A stretch of 64,000 nucleotides of DNA from Crossaster papposus (Eukaryota; Echinodermata; Asteroidea; Velatida; Solasteridae): positions 992,001 to 1,056,000 of the forward strand of contig JBAIAA010000009.1 of the NCBI GenBank assembly GCA_037893245.1, read 5' to 3'. The notes under the pieces were generated by a model, which was not told the DNA's origin, did not search any database, and saw only the letters and a list, made by a program, of their open reading frames with translations. Of this stretch, positions 12,837 to 27,326 are shown in pieces (the first letter of the stretch is position 1; every line of letters begins with the position of its first letter). Position numbers and translations under genes: made by a program.

Positions 12837-13504
12837 GTCAGGACACTGGCGGCATATGCCTATGTGGCACTACACGTGTACATACAAACACATCAGAAAA
12901 CATGGCTGCGAATGAGGATATTTTTCTCGACATATATCTGAGCTGCGAGCCTCAACGTTGTTCGAGAATGAAGAGACACTCACCAGCTCGACATCCGAGC
13001 CAAAATATTGCCAAATTTCTCACTGGAAAAAACCTAAACTGAGAGACTCATGCGTCAGGATACTGGCGGCATAGGCCTATGTGGCACTACACGTGTACAT
13101 GCAAACACATCAGAAAACATGGCTGCGAATGATGATATTTTTCTCGACATATATCTGAGCTGCGAGCCTCAACGTTGATCGAGAATGAAGAGACACTCAC
13201 AAGCTCGACATCCGAGCCAAAATATTGCCAAATTTCTCACTGGAAAAAAAACCAAACTGTGAGACTCAAGCTTCTGGACACTGGTGACATGATAATGTTC
13301 TCGACATGTATCTGAGCTGCGAACCTCAACGTTGTTCGAGAATGAAGAGACACTCATCAGCTCGACATCTGAGCCAAAATATTGCCAAATTTCTCACTGG
13401 AACAAACCTAAACTGAGAGACTCATGCGTCAGGACACTGGCGGCATATGCCTGTGTGGCACTACACGTGTACATACAAACACATCAGAAAACATGGCTGC
13501 GAAT
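12837..13504 (+). repeat. Duplicated block, offset 2,052 bp, copy 2
   Basis: Partner of 10,785-11,452, carrying the same four private variants. Its S monomer starts at 13,170, against 11,118 in copy 1. Confidence 0.85.
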
Positions 13505-13543
13505 GAGGATATTTTTCTCGACATATATCTGAGCTGCGAGCCT

Positions 13544-15200
13544 CAACGTTGTTCGAGATTATAGAGACACTCGCCAGCTCGACATCCGAGCCAAAATATT
13601 GACAAATTTCTCACTGGAAAAAACCGAAACTGAGAGACTCATGCGTCAGGATACTGGCGGCATAGGCCTATGTGGCAATACACGTGTACACGCATAAACA
13701 TAAGAAAACATGGCTGCGAATGAGGATACTTTTATGAACTTATATCTGAGCTACGAACCTCAACGTTGTTCGAGAATGAAGAGACACTCACCAGCTCGAC
13801 ATCCGAGCCAAAATATTGCCAAATTTCTCACTAGAACAAACCTAAACTGAGAGACTCATGCGTCAGGACACTGGCGGCATATGCCTATGTGGCACTACAC
13901 GTGTACATGCAAACACATCAGAAAACATGGCTGCGAATGAGGATATTTTTCTCGACATATATCTGAGCTGCGAGCCTCAACGTTGTTCGAGAATGAAGAG
14001 ACACTCACAAGCTCGACATCCGAGCCAAAATATTGCCAAATTTCTCACTGGAAAAAAAACCAAACTGTGAGACTCATGCTTCTCGACACTGGTGACATGA
14101 TAATGTTCTCGACTTGTATCTGAGCTGCGAACCTCAACGTTGTTCGAGAATGAAGACACACTCACCAGCTCGACATCTGAGCCAAAATATTGCCAAATTT
14201 CTCACTCGAACAAACCTAAACTGAGAGACTCAGGCGTCAGGACACTGGCGGCATATGCCTATGTGGCACTACACGTGTACAAACAAACACATCAGAAAAC
14301 ATGGCTGCGAATGAGGATATTTTTCTCGACATATATCTGAGCTGCGAACCTCAGAGTTGTTCGAGAATGAGGAGACACTCACCAGCTCAACATCTGAGCC
14401 AAAATATTACCAAATTTCTCACTGGAACAAACCTAAACTAAGAGACTCATGCGTCAGGACACTGGCGGCATATGCATATGTGGCAATACACGTGTACATA
14501 CAAACACATCAGAAAACATGGCTGCGAATGAGCATATTTTTCACGACATATATCTGAGCTGCGAACCTCAACGTTGTTGGAGAATGAAGAGACATTCACC
14601 ACCTCCACATCTGAGCTAACATATCGCCAAAATTCCCACCGGAAGAGACCAATACTTTGAAACACATGCGTCAGGACACTGGCGGCATAGGCCTATGCGG
14701 CAATACACGTGTACACTCATAAACATAAGAAAACATGGCTGCGAATGAGGATATTTTTCTCGACATATATCTGAGCTGCGAGCCTCAACGTTGTTCGAGA
14801 ATGAAGAGACACTCACCGGCTCGACATCCGAGCCAAAATATTGCCAAATTTCTCACTGGAACAAACCTAAACTGAGAGACTCATGCGTCAGGACACTGGC
14901 GGCATATGCCTATGTGGCACTACACGTGTACATGCAAACACATCAGAAAACATGGCTGCGAATGTGGATATTTTTCTCGACATATATCTGAGCTGCGAGC
15001 CTCAACGTTGTTCGAGAATGAAGAGACATTTACCACCTCCACATGTGAGCTAACATATCGCCAACATTCTCACCGGAAGAGACCCAAACGTTGAGACACA
15101 TGCGTCAGGACACTGGCGGCATAGGCCTATGCGGCAATACACGTGTACACGCATAAACATAAAAAACATGGCTGCGAATGAGGATAATTTTATGAACTTA
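13544..15200 (+). repeat. Segment duplicated at 17,980-19,636 (offset 4,436 bp)
   Basis: Contains in order a B/C hybrid, A, S (13,978), A, a CAGAG-type unit (CCTCAGAGTTG, then GAGCATATTTTTCACGAC), D+C with ACACTCATAAAC, and A with AATGTGGATATT. The second copy differs from it at only a handful of bases that I noticed, for example CAGGCGTCAGG here against CATGCGTCAGG at 18,668, and CAATACTTTG against CAAAACTTTG. After about 15,200 the copies diverge. Confidence 0.83.
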
Positions 15201-15435
15201 TATCTGAGCTGCGAACCTTAACGTTGTTCGAGAATGAAGAGACACTCACCAGCTCGACATCTGAGCCACAATATTGCCAAATTTCTCACTGGAACAAACC
15301 TAAACTTAGAGACTCATGCGTCAGGACACTGGCGGCATATGCCTATGTGGCACTACACGTGTACATACAAACACATCAGAAAACATGGCTGCGAATGAGG
15401 ATATTTTTCTCGACATATATCTGAGCTGCGAGCCT

Positions 15436-18400
15436 CAACGTTGTTCGAGAATGAAGAGACACTCACCAGCTCGACATCTGAGCTAACATATCGCCAACAT
15501 TCTCACCGGAAGAGACCAAAACTTTGAGACACATGCGTCAGGACACTGGCGGCATAGGCCTATGCGGCAATACACGTGTACACGCATAAACATAACAAAA
15601 CATGGCTGCGAATGAGGATAATTTTATGAACTTATATCTGAGCTGCGAACCTCAACGTTGTTCGACAATAAAGAGACACTCACCAGCTCGACATCTGAGC
15701 CAAAATATTGCCAAATTTCTCACTGGAACAAACCTAAACTTAGAGACTCATGCGTCAGGACACTGGCGGCATATGCCTATGTGGCACTACACGTGTACAT
15801 ACAAACACATCAGAAAACATGGCTGCGAATGAGGATATTTTTCTTGACATATATCTGAGCTGCGAGCCTCAACGTTGTTCGAGATTATAGAGACACTCAC
15901 CAGCTCGACATCTGAGCCAAAATATTGCCAAATTTCTCGCTGGAACAAACCTAAACTGAGAGACTCATGCGTCAGGACACTGGCGGCATAGGCCTATGTG
16001 GCAATACACGTGTACATACATACACATCAGAAAACATGGCTGCGAATAAGTATAATGTTCTCGACATATATCTGAGCTGCGAACCTCAACGTTGTTCGAG
16101 AATGAAGAGACACTCACCAACTCGACATCTGAGCCAAAATATTACCACATTTCTCACTGGAACAAACCTAAACTGAGAGACTCATGCGTCAGGACACTGG
16201 CGGCATATGCCTATGTGGCACTACACGTGTACATACAAACACATCAGAAAACATGTCTGCGAATGAGGATATTTTTCTCGACATATATCTGAGCTGCGAG
16301 CCTCAACGTTGTTCGAGATTATAGAGACACTCACCAGCTCGACATCCGAGCCAAAATATTGCCAAATTTCTCACTGGAAAAAACCGAAACTGAGAGACTC
16401 ATGCGTCAGGATACTGGCGGCATAGGCCTATGTGGCAATACACGTGTACACGCATAAACATAAGAAAACATGGCTGCGAATGAGGATACTTTTATGAACT
16501 TATATCTGAGCTACGAACCTCAACGTTGTTCGAGAATGAAGAGACACTCACCAGCTCGACATCCGAGCCAAAATATTGCCAAATTTCTCACTAGAACAAA
16601 CCTAAACTGAGAGACTCATGCGTCAGGACACTGGCGGCATATGCCTATGTGGCACTACACGTGTACATGCAAACACATCAGAAAACATGGCTGCGAATGA
16701 GGATATTTTTCTCGACATATATCTGAGCTGCGAGCCTCAACGTTGTTCGAGAATGAAGAGACACTCACAAGCTCGACATCCGAGCCAAAATATTGCCAAA
16801 TTTCTCACTGGAAAAAAAACCAAACTGTGAGACTCATGCTTCTCGACACTGGTGACATGATAATGTTCTCGACTTGTATCTGAGCTGCGAACCTCAACGT
16901 TGTTCGAGAATGAAGACACACTCACCAGCTCGACATCTGAGCCAAAATATTGCCAAATTTCTCACTCGAACAAACCTAAACTGAGAGACTCATGCGTCAG
17001 GACACTGGCGGCATATGCCTATGTGGCACTACACGTGTACATACAAACACATCAGAAAACATGGCTGCGAATGAGGATATTTTTCTCGACATATATCTGA
17101 GCTGCGAGCCTCAACGTTGTTCGAGAATGAAGAGACACTCACCAGCTCGACATCTGAGCTAACATATCGCCAACATTCTCACCGGAAGAGACCAAAACTT
17201 TGAGACACATGCGTCAGGACACTGGCGGCATAGGCCTATGCGGCAATACACGTGTACACGCATAAACATAACAAAACATGGCTGCGAATGAGGATAATTT
17301 TATGAACTTATATCTGAGCTGCGAACCTCAACGTTGTTCGACAATAAAGAGACACTCACCAGCTCGACATCTGAGCCAAAATATTGCCAAATTTCTCACT
17401 GGAACAAACCTAAACTTAGAGACTCATGCGTCAGGACACTGGCGGCATATGCCTATGTGGCACTACACGTGTACATACAAACACATCAGAAAACATGGCT
17501 GCGAATGAGGATATTTTTCTTGACATATATCTGAGCTGCGAGCCTCAACGTTGTTCGAGATTATAGAGACACTCACCAGCTCGACATCTGAGCCAAAATA
17601 TTGCCAAATTTCTCGCTGGAACAAACCTAAACTGAGAGACTCATGCGTCAGGACACTGGCGGCATAGGCCTATGTGGCAATACACGTGTACATACATACA
17701 CATCAGAAAACATGGCTGCGAATAAGTATAATGTTCTCGACATATATCTGAGCTGCGAACCTCAACGTTGTTCGAGAATGAAGAGACACTCACCAACTCG
17801 ACATCTGAGCCAAAATATTACCACATTTCTCACTGGAACAAACCTAAACTGAGAGACTCATGCGTCAGGACACTGGCGGCATATGCCTATGTGGCACTAC
17901 ACGTGTACATACAAACACATCAGAAAACATGTCTGCGAATGAGGATATTTTTCTCGACATATATCTGAGCTGCGAGCCTCAACGTTGTTCGAGATTATAG
18001 AGACACTCACCAGCTCGACATCCGAGCCAAAATATTGCCAAATTTCTCACTGGAAAAAACCGAAACTGAGAGACTCATGCGTCAGGATACTGGCGGCATA
18101 GGCCTATGTGGCAATACACGTGTACACGCATAAACATAAGAAAACATGGCTGCGAATGAGGATACTTTTATGAACTTATATCTGAGCTACGAACCTCAAC
18201 GTTGTTCGAGAATGAAGAGACACTCACCAGCTCGACATCCGAGCCAAAATATTGCCAAATTTCTCACTAGAACAAACCTAAACTGAGAGACTCATGCGTC
18301 AGGACACTGGCGGCATATGCCTATGTGGCACTACACGTGTACATGCAAACACATCAGAAAACATGGCTGCGAATGAGGATATTTTTCTCGACATATATCT

Positions 18401-18787
18401 GAGCTGCGAGCCTCAACGTTGTTCGAGAATGAAGAGACACTCACAAGCTCGACATCCGAGCCAAAATATTGCCAAATTTCTCACTGGAAAAAAAACCAAA
18501 CTGTGAGACTCATGCTTCTCGACACTGGTGACATGATAATGTTCTCGACTTGTATCTGAGCTGCGAACCTCAACGTTGTTCGAGAATGAAGACACACTCA
18601 CCAGCTCGACATCTGAGCCAAAATATTGCCAAATTTCTCACTCGAACAAACCTAAACTGAGAGACTCATGCGTCAGGACACTGGCGGCATATGCCTATGT
18701 GGCACTACACGTGTACATACAAACACATCAGAAAACATGGCTGCGAATGAGGATATTTTTCTCGACATATATCTGAGCTGCGAACCT
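15436..18787 (+). repeat. Tandem pair of a 1,676-bp eight-monomer unit
   Basis: Unit 1 is 15,436-17,111 and unit 2 is 17,112-18,787. Each has seven 217-bp monomers and one S monomer (16,738 and 18,414). Private markers include TTCGACAATAAAGAG, GCGAATAAGTATAATG, ACATGTCTGCG, GAGCTACGAACC and CACTCGAAC. I saw no difference between the two units by eye, so this duplication is very recent or strongly homogenised. Confidence 0.88.
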
Positions 18788-20575
18788 CAGAGTTGTTCGA
18801 GAATGAGGAGACACTCACCAGCTCAACATCTGAGCCAAAATATTACCAAATTTCTCACTGGAACAAACCTAAACTAAGAGACTCATGCGTCAGGACACTG
18901 GCGGCATATGCATATGTGGCAATACACGTGTACATACAAACACATCAGAAAACATGGCTGCGAATGAGCATATTTTTCACGACATATATCTGAGCTGCGA
19001 ACCTCAACGTTGTTGGAGAATGAAGAGACATTCACCACCTCCACATCTGAGCTAACATATCGCCAAAATTCCCACCGGAAGAGACCAAAACTTTGAAACA
19101 CATGCGTCAGGACACTGGCGGCATAGGCCTATGCGGCAATACACGTGTACACTCATAAACATAAGAAAACATGGCTGCGAATGAGGATATTTTTCTCGAC
19201 ATATATCTGAGCTGCGAGCCTCAACGTTGTTCGAGAATGAAGAGACACTCACCGGCTCGACATCCGAGCCAAAATATTGCCAAATTTCTCACTGGAACAA
19301 ACCTAAACTGAGAGACTCATGCGTCAGGACACTGGCGGCATATGCCTATGTGGCACTACACGTGTACATGCAAACACATCAGAAAACATGGCTGCGAATG
19401 TGGATATTTTTCTCGACATATATCTGAGCTGCGAGCCTCAACGTTGTTCGAGAATGAAGAGACATTTACCACCTCCACATGTGAGCTAACATATCGCCAA
19501 CATTCTCACCGGAAGAGACCCAAACGTTGAGACACATGCGTCAGGACACTGGCGGCATAGGCCTATGCGGCAATACACGTGTACACGCATAAACATAAAA
19601 AACATGGCTGCGAATGAGGATAATTTTATGAACTTATATCTGAGCTGCGAACCTCAACGTTGTTCGAGAATGAAGAGACACTAACCAGCTCGACATCTGA
19701 GCCAAAATATTGCCAAATTTCTCACTGGAACAAACCTAAACTGAGAGACTCATGCGTCAGGACACTGGCGCCATATGCCTATGTGGCACTACACGTGTAC
19801 ATGCAAACACATCAGAAAACATGGCTGCGAATGAGGATATTTTTCTTGACATATATCTGAGCTGCGAGCCTCAACGTTGTTCGAGAATGAAGAGACACTC
19901 ACAAGCTCGACATCCGAGCCAAAATATTGCCAAATTTCTCACTGAAAAAAAAAACCAAACTGTGAGACTCATGCTTCTGTTCACTGGTGACATGATAATG
20001 TTCTCGACATGTATCTGAGCTGCGAACCTCAACGTTTTCTAGAATGAAGAGACACTCATCAGCTCGACATCTGAGCCAAAATATTGCCAAGTTTCTCACT
20101 GGAACAAACCTAAACTGAGAGACTCATGCGTCAGGACACTGGCGGCATATGCCTATGTGGCAATACACGTGTACATACAAACACATCAGAAAACATGCCT
20201 GCGAATGAGGATATTTTTCTCGACATAAATCTGAGCTGCGAACCTCAACGTTGTTGCAGAATGAAGAAACATTCACCACCTCCACATCTGAGCTAACATA
20301 TCGCCAAAATTCTCACCGGAAGAGACCAAAACTTTGAGACACATGCGTCAGGACAATGGCGGCATAGGCCTATGCGGCAATACACGTGTACACGCATAAA
20401 CATAAGAAAACATAGCTGCGAATGAGGATAATGTTATGAACTTATATCTGAGCTGCGAACCTCAACGTTGTTCGAGAATGAAGAGACACTAACCAGCTCG
20501 ACATCTGAGCCAAAATATTGCCAAATTTCTCACTGGAACAAACCTAAACTGAGAGACTCATGCGTCAGGACACTG
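16985..20575 (+). repeat. 3.6-kb segment duplicated at offset 4,375, copy 1
   Basis: About 3.6 kb matching 21,360-24,950. Reading both copies side by side I noted one substitution, t at 20,010 against g at 24,385. The limits are set by divergence at about 16,985 (CTGAGAG versus CTTAGAG) and at about 20,576 (TGGCGGCATATG versus TGGCGCCATATG). Confidence 0.87.
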
Positions 20576-21359
20576 GCGGCATATGCCTATGTGGCAATAC
20601 ACGTGTACATACAAACACATCAGAAAACATGCCTGCGAATGAGGATATTTGTCTCGACATATATCTGAGCTGCGAACCTCAACGTTGTTCGAGAATGAAG
20701 AGACACTCACAAGCTCGACATCCGAGCCAAAATATTGCCAAATTTCTCACTGGAAAAAAAACCAAACTGTGAGACTCATGCTTCTCGACACTGGTGACAT
20801 GATAATGTTCTCGACTTGTATCTGAGCTGCGAACCTCAACGTTGTTCGAGAATGAAGACACACTCACCAGCTCGACATCTGAGCCAAAATATTGCCAAAT
20901 TTCTCACTGGAACAAACCTAAACTGAGAGACTCATGCGTCAGGACACTGGCGGCATATGCCTATGTGGCACTACACGTGTACATGCAAACACATCAGAAA
21001 ACATGGCTGCGAATGTGGATATTTTTCTCGACATATATCTGAGCTGCGAGCCTCAACGTTGTTCGAGAATGAAGAGACATTTACCACCTCCACATGTGAG
21101 CTAACATATCGCCAACATTCTCACCGGAAGAGACCCAAACGTTGAGACACATGCGTCAGGACACTGGCGGCATAGGCCTATGCGGCAATACACGTGTACA
21201 CGCATAAACATAAAAAACATGGCTGCGAATGAGGATAATTTTATGAACTTATATCTGAGCTGCGAACCTTAACGTTGTTCGAGAATGAAGAGACACTCAC
21301 CAGCTCGACATCTGAGCCAAAATATTGCCAAATTTCTCACTGGAACAAACCTAAACTTA

Positions 21360-24300
21360 GAGACTCATGCGTCAGGACACTGGCGGCATATGCCTATGTG
21401 GCACTACACGTGTACATACAAACACATCAGAAAACATGGCTGCGAATGAGGATATTTTTCTCGACATATATCTGAGCTGCGAGCCTCAACGTTGTTCGAG
21501 AATGAAGAGACACTCACCAGCTCGACATCTGAGCTAACATATCGCCAACATTCTCACCGGAAGAGACCAAAACTTTGAGACACATGCGTCAGGACACTGG
21601 CGGCATAGGCCTATGCGGCAATACACGTGTACACGCATAAACATAACAAAACATGGCTGCGAATGAGGATAATTTTATGAACTTATATCTGAGCTGCGAA
21701 CCTCAACGTTGTTCGACAATAAAGAGACACTCACCAGCTCGACATCTGAGCCAAAATATTGCCAAATTTCTCACTGGAACAAACCTAAACTTAGAGACTC
21801 ATGCGTCAGGACACTGGCGGCATATGCCTATGTGGCACTACACGTGTACATACAAACACATCAGAAAACATGGCTGCGAATGAGGATATTTTTCTTGACA
21901 TATATCTGAGCTGCGAGCCTCAACGTTGTTCGAGATTATAGAGACACTCACCAGCTCGACATCTGAGCCAAAATATTGCCAAATTTCTCGCTGGAACAAA
22001 CCTAAACTGAGAGACTCATGCGTCAGGACACTGGCGGCATAGGCCTATGTGGCAATACACGTGTACATACATACACATCAGAAAACATGGCTGCGAATAA
22101 GTATAATGTTCTCGACATATATCTGAGCTGCGAACCTCAACGTTGTTCGAGAATGAAGAGACACTCACCAACTCGACATCTGAGCCAAAATATTACCACA
22201 TTTCTCACTGGAACAAACCTAAACTGAGAGACTCATGCGTCAGGACACTGGCGGCATATGCCTATGTGGCACTACACGTGTACATACAAACACATCAGAA
22301 AACATGTCTGCGAATGAGGATATTTTTCTCGACATATATCTGAGCTGCGAGCCTCAACGTTGTTCGAGATTATAGAGACACTCACCAGCTCGACATCCGA
22401 GCCAAAATATTGCCAAATTTCTCACTGGAAAAAACCGAAACTGAGAGACTCATGCGTCAGGATACTGGCGGCATAGGCCTATGTGGCAATACACGTGTAC
22501 ACGCATAAACATAAGAAAACATGGCTGCGAATGAGGATACTTTTATGAACTTATATCTGAGCTACGAACCTCAACGTTGTTCGAGAATGAAGAGACACTC
22601 ACCAGCTCGACATCCGAGCCAAAATATTGCCAAATTTCTCACTAGAACAAACCTAAACTGAGAGACTCATGCGTCAGGACACTGGCGGCATATGCCTATG
22701 TGGCACTACACGTGTACATGCAAACACATCAGAAAACATGGCTGCGAATGAGGATATTTTTCTCGACATATATCTGAGCTGCGAGCCTCAACGTTGTTCG
22801 AGAATGAAGAGACACTCACAAGCTCGACATCCGAGCCAAAATATTGCCAAATTTCTCACTGGAAAAAAAACCAAACTGTGAGACTCATGCTTCTCGACAC
22901 TGGTGACATGATAATGTTCTCGACTTGTATCTGAGCTGCGAACCTCAACGTTGTTCGAGAATGAAGACACACTCACCAGCTCGACATCTGAGCCAAAATA
23001 TTGCCAAATTTCTCACTCGAACAAACCTAAACTGAGAGACTCATGCGTCAGGACACTGGCGGCATATGCCTATGTGGCACTACACGTGTACATACAAACA
23101 CATCAGAAAACATGGCTGCGAATGAGGATATTTTTCTCGACATATATCTGAGCTGCGAACCTCAGAGTTGTTCGAGAATGAGGAGACACTCACCAGCTCA
23201 ACATCTGAGCCAAAATATTACCAAATTTCTCACTGGAACAAACCTAAACTAAGAGACTCATGCGTCAGGACACTGGCGGCATATGCATATGTGGCAATAC
23301 ACGTGTACATACAAACACATCAGAAAACATGGCTGCGAATGAGCATATTTTTCACGACATATATCTGAGCTGCGAACCTCAACGTTGTTGGAGAATGAAG
23401 AGACATTCACCACCTCCACATCTGAGCTAACATATCGCCAAAATTCCCACCGGAAGAGACCAAAACTTTGAAACACATGCGTCAGGACACTGGCGGCATA
23501 GGCCTATGCGGCAATACACGTGTACACTCATAAACATAAGAAAACATGGCTGCGAATGAGGATATTTTTCTCGACATATATCTGAGCTGCGAGCCTCAAC
23601 GTTGTTCGAGAATGAAGAGACACTCACCGGCTCGACATCCGAGCCAAAATATTGCCAAATTTCTCACTGGAACAAACCTAAACTGAGAGACTCATGCGTC
23701 AGGACACTGGCGGCATATGCCTATGTGGCACTACACGTGTACATGCAAACACATCAGAAAACATGGCTGCGAATGTGGATATTTTTCTCGACATATATCT
23801 GAGCTGCGAGCCTCAACGTTGTTCGAGAATGAAGAGACATTTACCACCTCCACATGTGAGCTAACATATCGCCAACATTCTCACCGGAAGAGACCCAAAC
23901 GTTGAGACACATGCGTCAGGACACTGGCGGCATAGGCCTATGCGGCAATACACGTGTACACGCATAAACATAAAAAACATGGCTGCGAATGAGGATAATT
24001 TTATGAACTTATATCTGAGCTGCGAACCTCAACGTTGTTCGAGAATGAAGAGACACTAACCAGCTCGACATCTGAGCCAAAATATTGCCAAATTTCTCAC
24101 TGGAACAAACCTAAACTGAGAGACTCATGCGTCAGGACACTGGCGCCATATGCCTATGTGGCACTACACGTGTACATGCAAACACATCAGAAAACATGGC
24201 TGCGAATGAGGATATTTTTCTTGACATATATCTGAGCTGCGAGCCTCAACGTTGTTCGAGAATGAAGAGACACTCACAAGCTCGACATCCGAGCCAAAAT

Positions 24301-24950
24301 ATTGCCAAATTTCTCACTGAAAAAAAAAACCAAACTGTGAGACTCATGCTTCTGTTCACTGGTGACATGATAATGTTCTCGACAGGTATCTGAGCTGCGA
24401 ACCTCAACGTTTTCTAGAATGAAGAGACACTCATCAGCTCGACATCTGAGCCAAAATATTGCCAAGTTTCTCACTGGAACAAACCTAAACTGAGAGACTC
24501 ATGCGTCAGGACACTGGCGGCATATGCCTATGTGGCAATACACGTGTACATACAAACACATCAGAAAACATGCCTGCGAATGAGGATATTTTTCTCGACA
24601 TAAATCTGAGCTGCGAACCTCAACGTTGTTGCAGAATGAAGAAACATTCACCACCTCCACATCTGAGCTAACATATCGCCAAAATTCTCACCGGAAGAGA
24701 CCAAAACTTTGAGACACATGCGTCAGGACAATGGCGGCATAGGCCTATGCGGCAATACACGTGTACACGCATAAACATAAGAAAACATAGCTGCGAATGA
24801 GGATAATGTTATGAACTTATATCTGAGCTGCGAACCTCAACGTTGTTCGAGAATGAAGAGACACTAACCAGCTCGACATCTGAGCCAAAATATTGCCAAA
24901 TTTCTCACTGGAACAAACCTAAACTGAGAGACTCATGCGTCAGGACACTG
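21360..24950 (+). repeat. 3.6-kb segment duplicated at offset 4,375, copy 2
   Basis: Partner of 16,985-20,575. It includes the third 1,676-bp unit, the CAGAG-type unit at 23,163 and the S monomers at 22,789 and 24,247. Its last unit, with CGTTTTCTAGAATG, is followed by another copy of the A-with-GCGCCATATG unit. Confidence 0.87.
21487..23162 (+). repeat. Third copy of the 1,676-bp unit
   Basis: Matches 17,112-18,787 at offset 4,375 with all the same private markers, and its S monomer starts at 22,789. It lies inside the larger 4,375-offset duplication, so it was probably copied as part of that longer segment. Confidence 0.87.
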
Positions 24951-25866
24951 GCGCCATATGCCTATGTGGCACTACACGTGTACATGCAAACACATCAGAA
25001 AACATGGCTGCGAATGAGGATATTTTTCTTGACATATATCTGAGCTGCGAGCCTCAGCGTTGTTCGAGAATGAAGAGACACTCACAAGCTCGACATCCGA
25101 GCCAAAATATTGCCAAATTTCTCACTGAAAAAAAAAACCAAACTGTGAGACTCATGCTTCTGTTCACTGGTGACATGATAATGTTCTCGACATGTATCTG
25201 AGCTGCGAACCTCAACGTTGTTCTAGAATGAAGAGACAATCATCAGCTCGACATCTGAGCCAAAATATTGCCAAGTTTCTCACTGGAACAAACCTAAACT
25301 GAGAGACTCATGCGTCAGGACACTGGCGGCATATGCCTATGTGGCACTACACGTGTACATACAAACACATCAGAAAAAATGGCTGCGAATGAGGATAATG
25401 TTCTCGACATATATCTGAGCTGCGAACCTCAACGTTGTTCGAGAATGAAGAGACACTAACAAGGTCGACATCTGAGCCAAAATATTGCCAAATTTCACAC
25501 TGGAACAAACCTAAACTGAGAGACTCATGCGTCAGGACACTGGCGGCATATGCCTATGTGGCACTACACGTGTACATGCAAACACATCAGAAAACATGGC
25601 TGCGAATGAGGATATTTTTCTCGACTTTTATCTGAGCTGCGAGCCTCAACGTTGTTCGAGAATGAAGAGACACTCACAAGCTCGACATCCGAGCCAAAAT
25701 ATTGCCAAATTTCTCACTGAAAAAAACCCACCAAACTGATAGACTCATGCGTCAGGATACTGGCGGTATAGGCCTATGTGGCAATACACGTGTACAAACA
25801 TACACATCAGAAAACATGTCTGCGAATGAGGATAATGTTCTCGACATATATCTGAGCTGCGAATCT

Positions 25867-26083
25867 CAACGTTGTTCGAGAATGAAGAGACACTCACCAG
25901 CTCGACATTTGAGCCAAAATATTGCAAAATGTCTCACTGGAACAAACCTAAACTGAGAGACTCATGCGTCAGGACACTGGCGGCATATGCCTATGTGGCA
26001 ATACACGTGTACATACATACGCATCAGAAAACATGGCTGCGAATGAGGATAATGTTCTCGACATATATCTGAGCTGCGAACCT
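25867..26083 (+). repeat. Single-monomer gain inside the 24.4-28.2 kb block
   Basis: A unit absent at the matching place in the 7.3-10.9 kb copy. It has GAATCTCAACG, CGACATTTGAGCC and TTGCAAAATGTCTC, and causes the offset to rise from 17,077 to 17,294. Confidence 0.7.
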
Positions 26084-26892
26084 CAACGTTGTTCGAGAAT
26101 GAAGAGACACTCACCAGCTCGACATCTTAGCCAAAATATTGCCAAATTTCTCACTGGAAAAAAAAACCAAACTGTGAGACTCATGCTTCTGGACACTGGT
26201 GACATGATAATGTTCTCGACATGTATCTGAGCTGCGAACCTCAACGTTGTTCGAGAATGAAGAGACACTCATCAGCTCGACATCTGAGCCAAAATATTGC
26301 CAAATTTATCACTGGAACAAACCTAAACTGAGAGACTCATGCGTCAGGACACTGGCGGCATATGCCTATGTGGCAATACACGTGTACATACAAACACATC
26401 AGAAAACATGGCTGCGAATGAGGATAATGTTCTCGACATATATCTGAGCTGCGAACCTCAACGTTGTTCGAGAATGAGGAGACACTCACCAGCTCGACAT
26501 CTGAGCCAAAATATTGCCAAATTTCTCACTGGAACAAACCTAAACTGAGAGACTCATGCGTCAGGACACTGGCGGCATATGCCTATGTGGCAATACACGT
26601 GTACATACAAACACATCAGAAAACATGCCTGCGAATGAGGATATTTGTCTCGACATATATCTGAGCTGCGAACCTCAACGTTGTTGGAGAATGAAGAGAC
26701 ATTCACCACCTCCATATCTGAGCTAACATATCGCCAAAATTCTCACCGGAAGAGACCAAAACGTTGAGACACATGCGTCAGGACACTGGCGGCATAGGCC
26801 TATGCGGCAATACACGTGTACACGCATAAACATAAGAAAACATGGCTGTGAATGAGGATAATTTTATGAACTTATATCTGAGCTGCGAACCT

Positions 26893-27326
26893 CAACGTTG
26901 TTCGAGAATGAAGAGACACTCACCAGCTCGACATCTGAGCCAAAATATCGCCAAAATTCTCACCGGAAAAGACCAAAACTTTGAGACACATGCGTCGGGA
27001 CACTGGCGGCATAGGCCTATGCGGCAATACACGTGTACACGCATAAACATAAGAAAACATGGCTGTGAATGAGGATACTTTTATGAACTTATATCTGAGC
27101 TGCGAACCTCAACGTTGTTCGAGAATGAAGAGACACTCACCAGCTCGACATCTGAGCCAAAATATCGCCAAAATTCTCACCGGAAGAGACCAAAACTTTG
27201 AGACACATGCGTCGGGACACTGGCGGCATAGGCCTATGCGGCAATACACGTGTACACGCATAAACATAAGAAAACATGGCTGCGAATGAGGATAATTTTA
27301 TGAACTTATATCTGAGCTGTGAACCT
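26893..27326 (+). repeat. Recent one-monomer duplication
   Basis: Units 26,893-27,109 and 27,110-27,326 are adjacent and nearly identical. Both have AAAATATCGCC and ATGCGTCGGGACAC, and their first halves directly follow the CTGTGAATG variant. GGAAAAGACC (26,969) and GGAAGAGACC (27,181) differ. The 9.8-kb counterpart has only one such unit. Confidence 0.78.

Noticed and set aside
15436-24950. Assembly artefact as the cause of near-identical blocks
   Set aside because: It cannot be excluded from sequence alone, but blocks with distinct offsets, occasional substitutions and hybrid monomers at the edges look biological. It is kept as a stated caveat in the findings.
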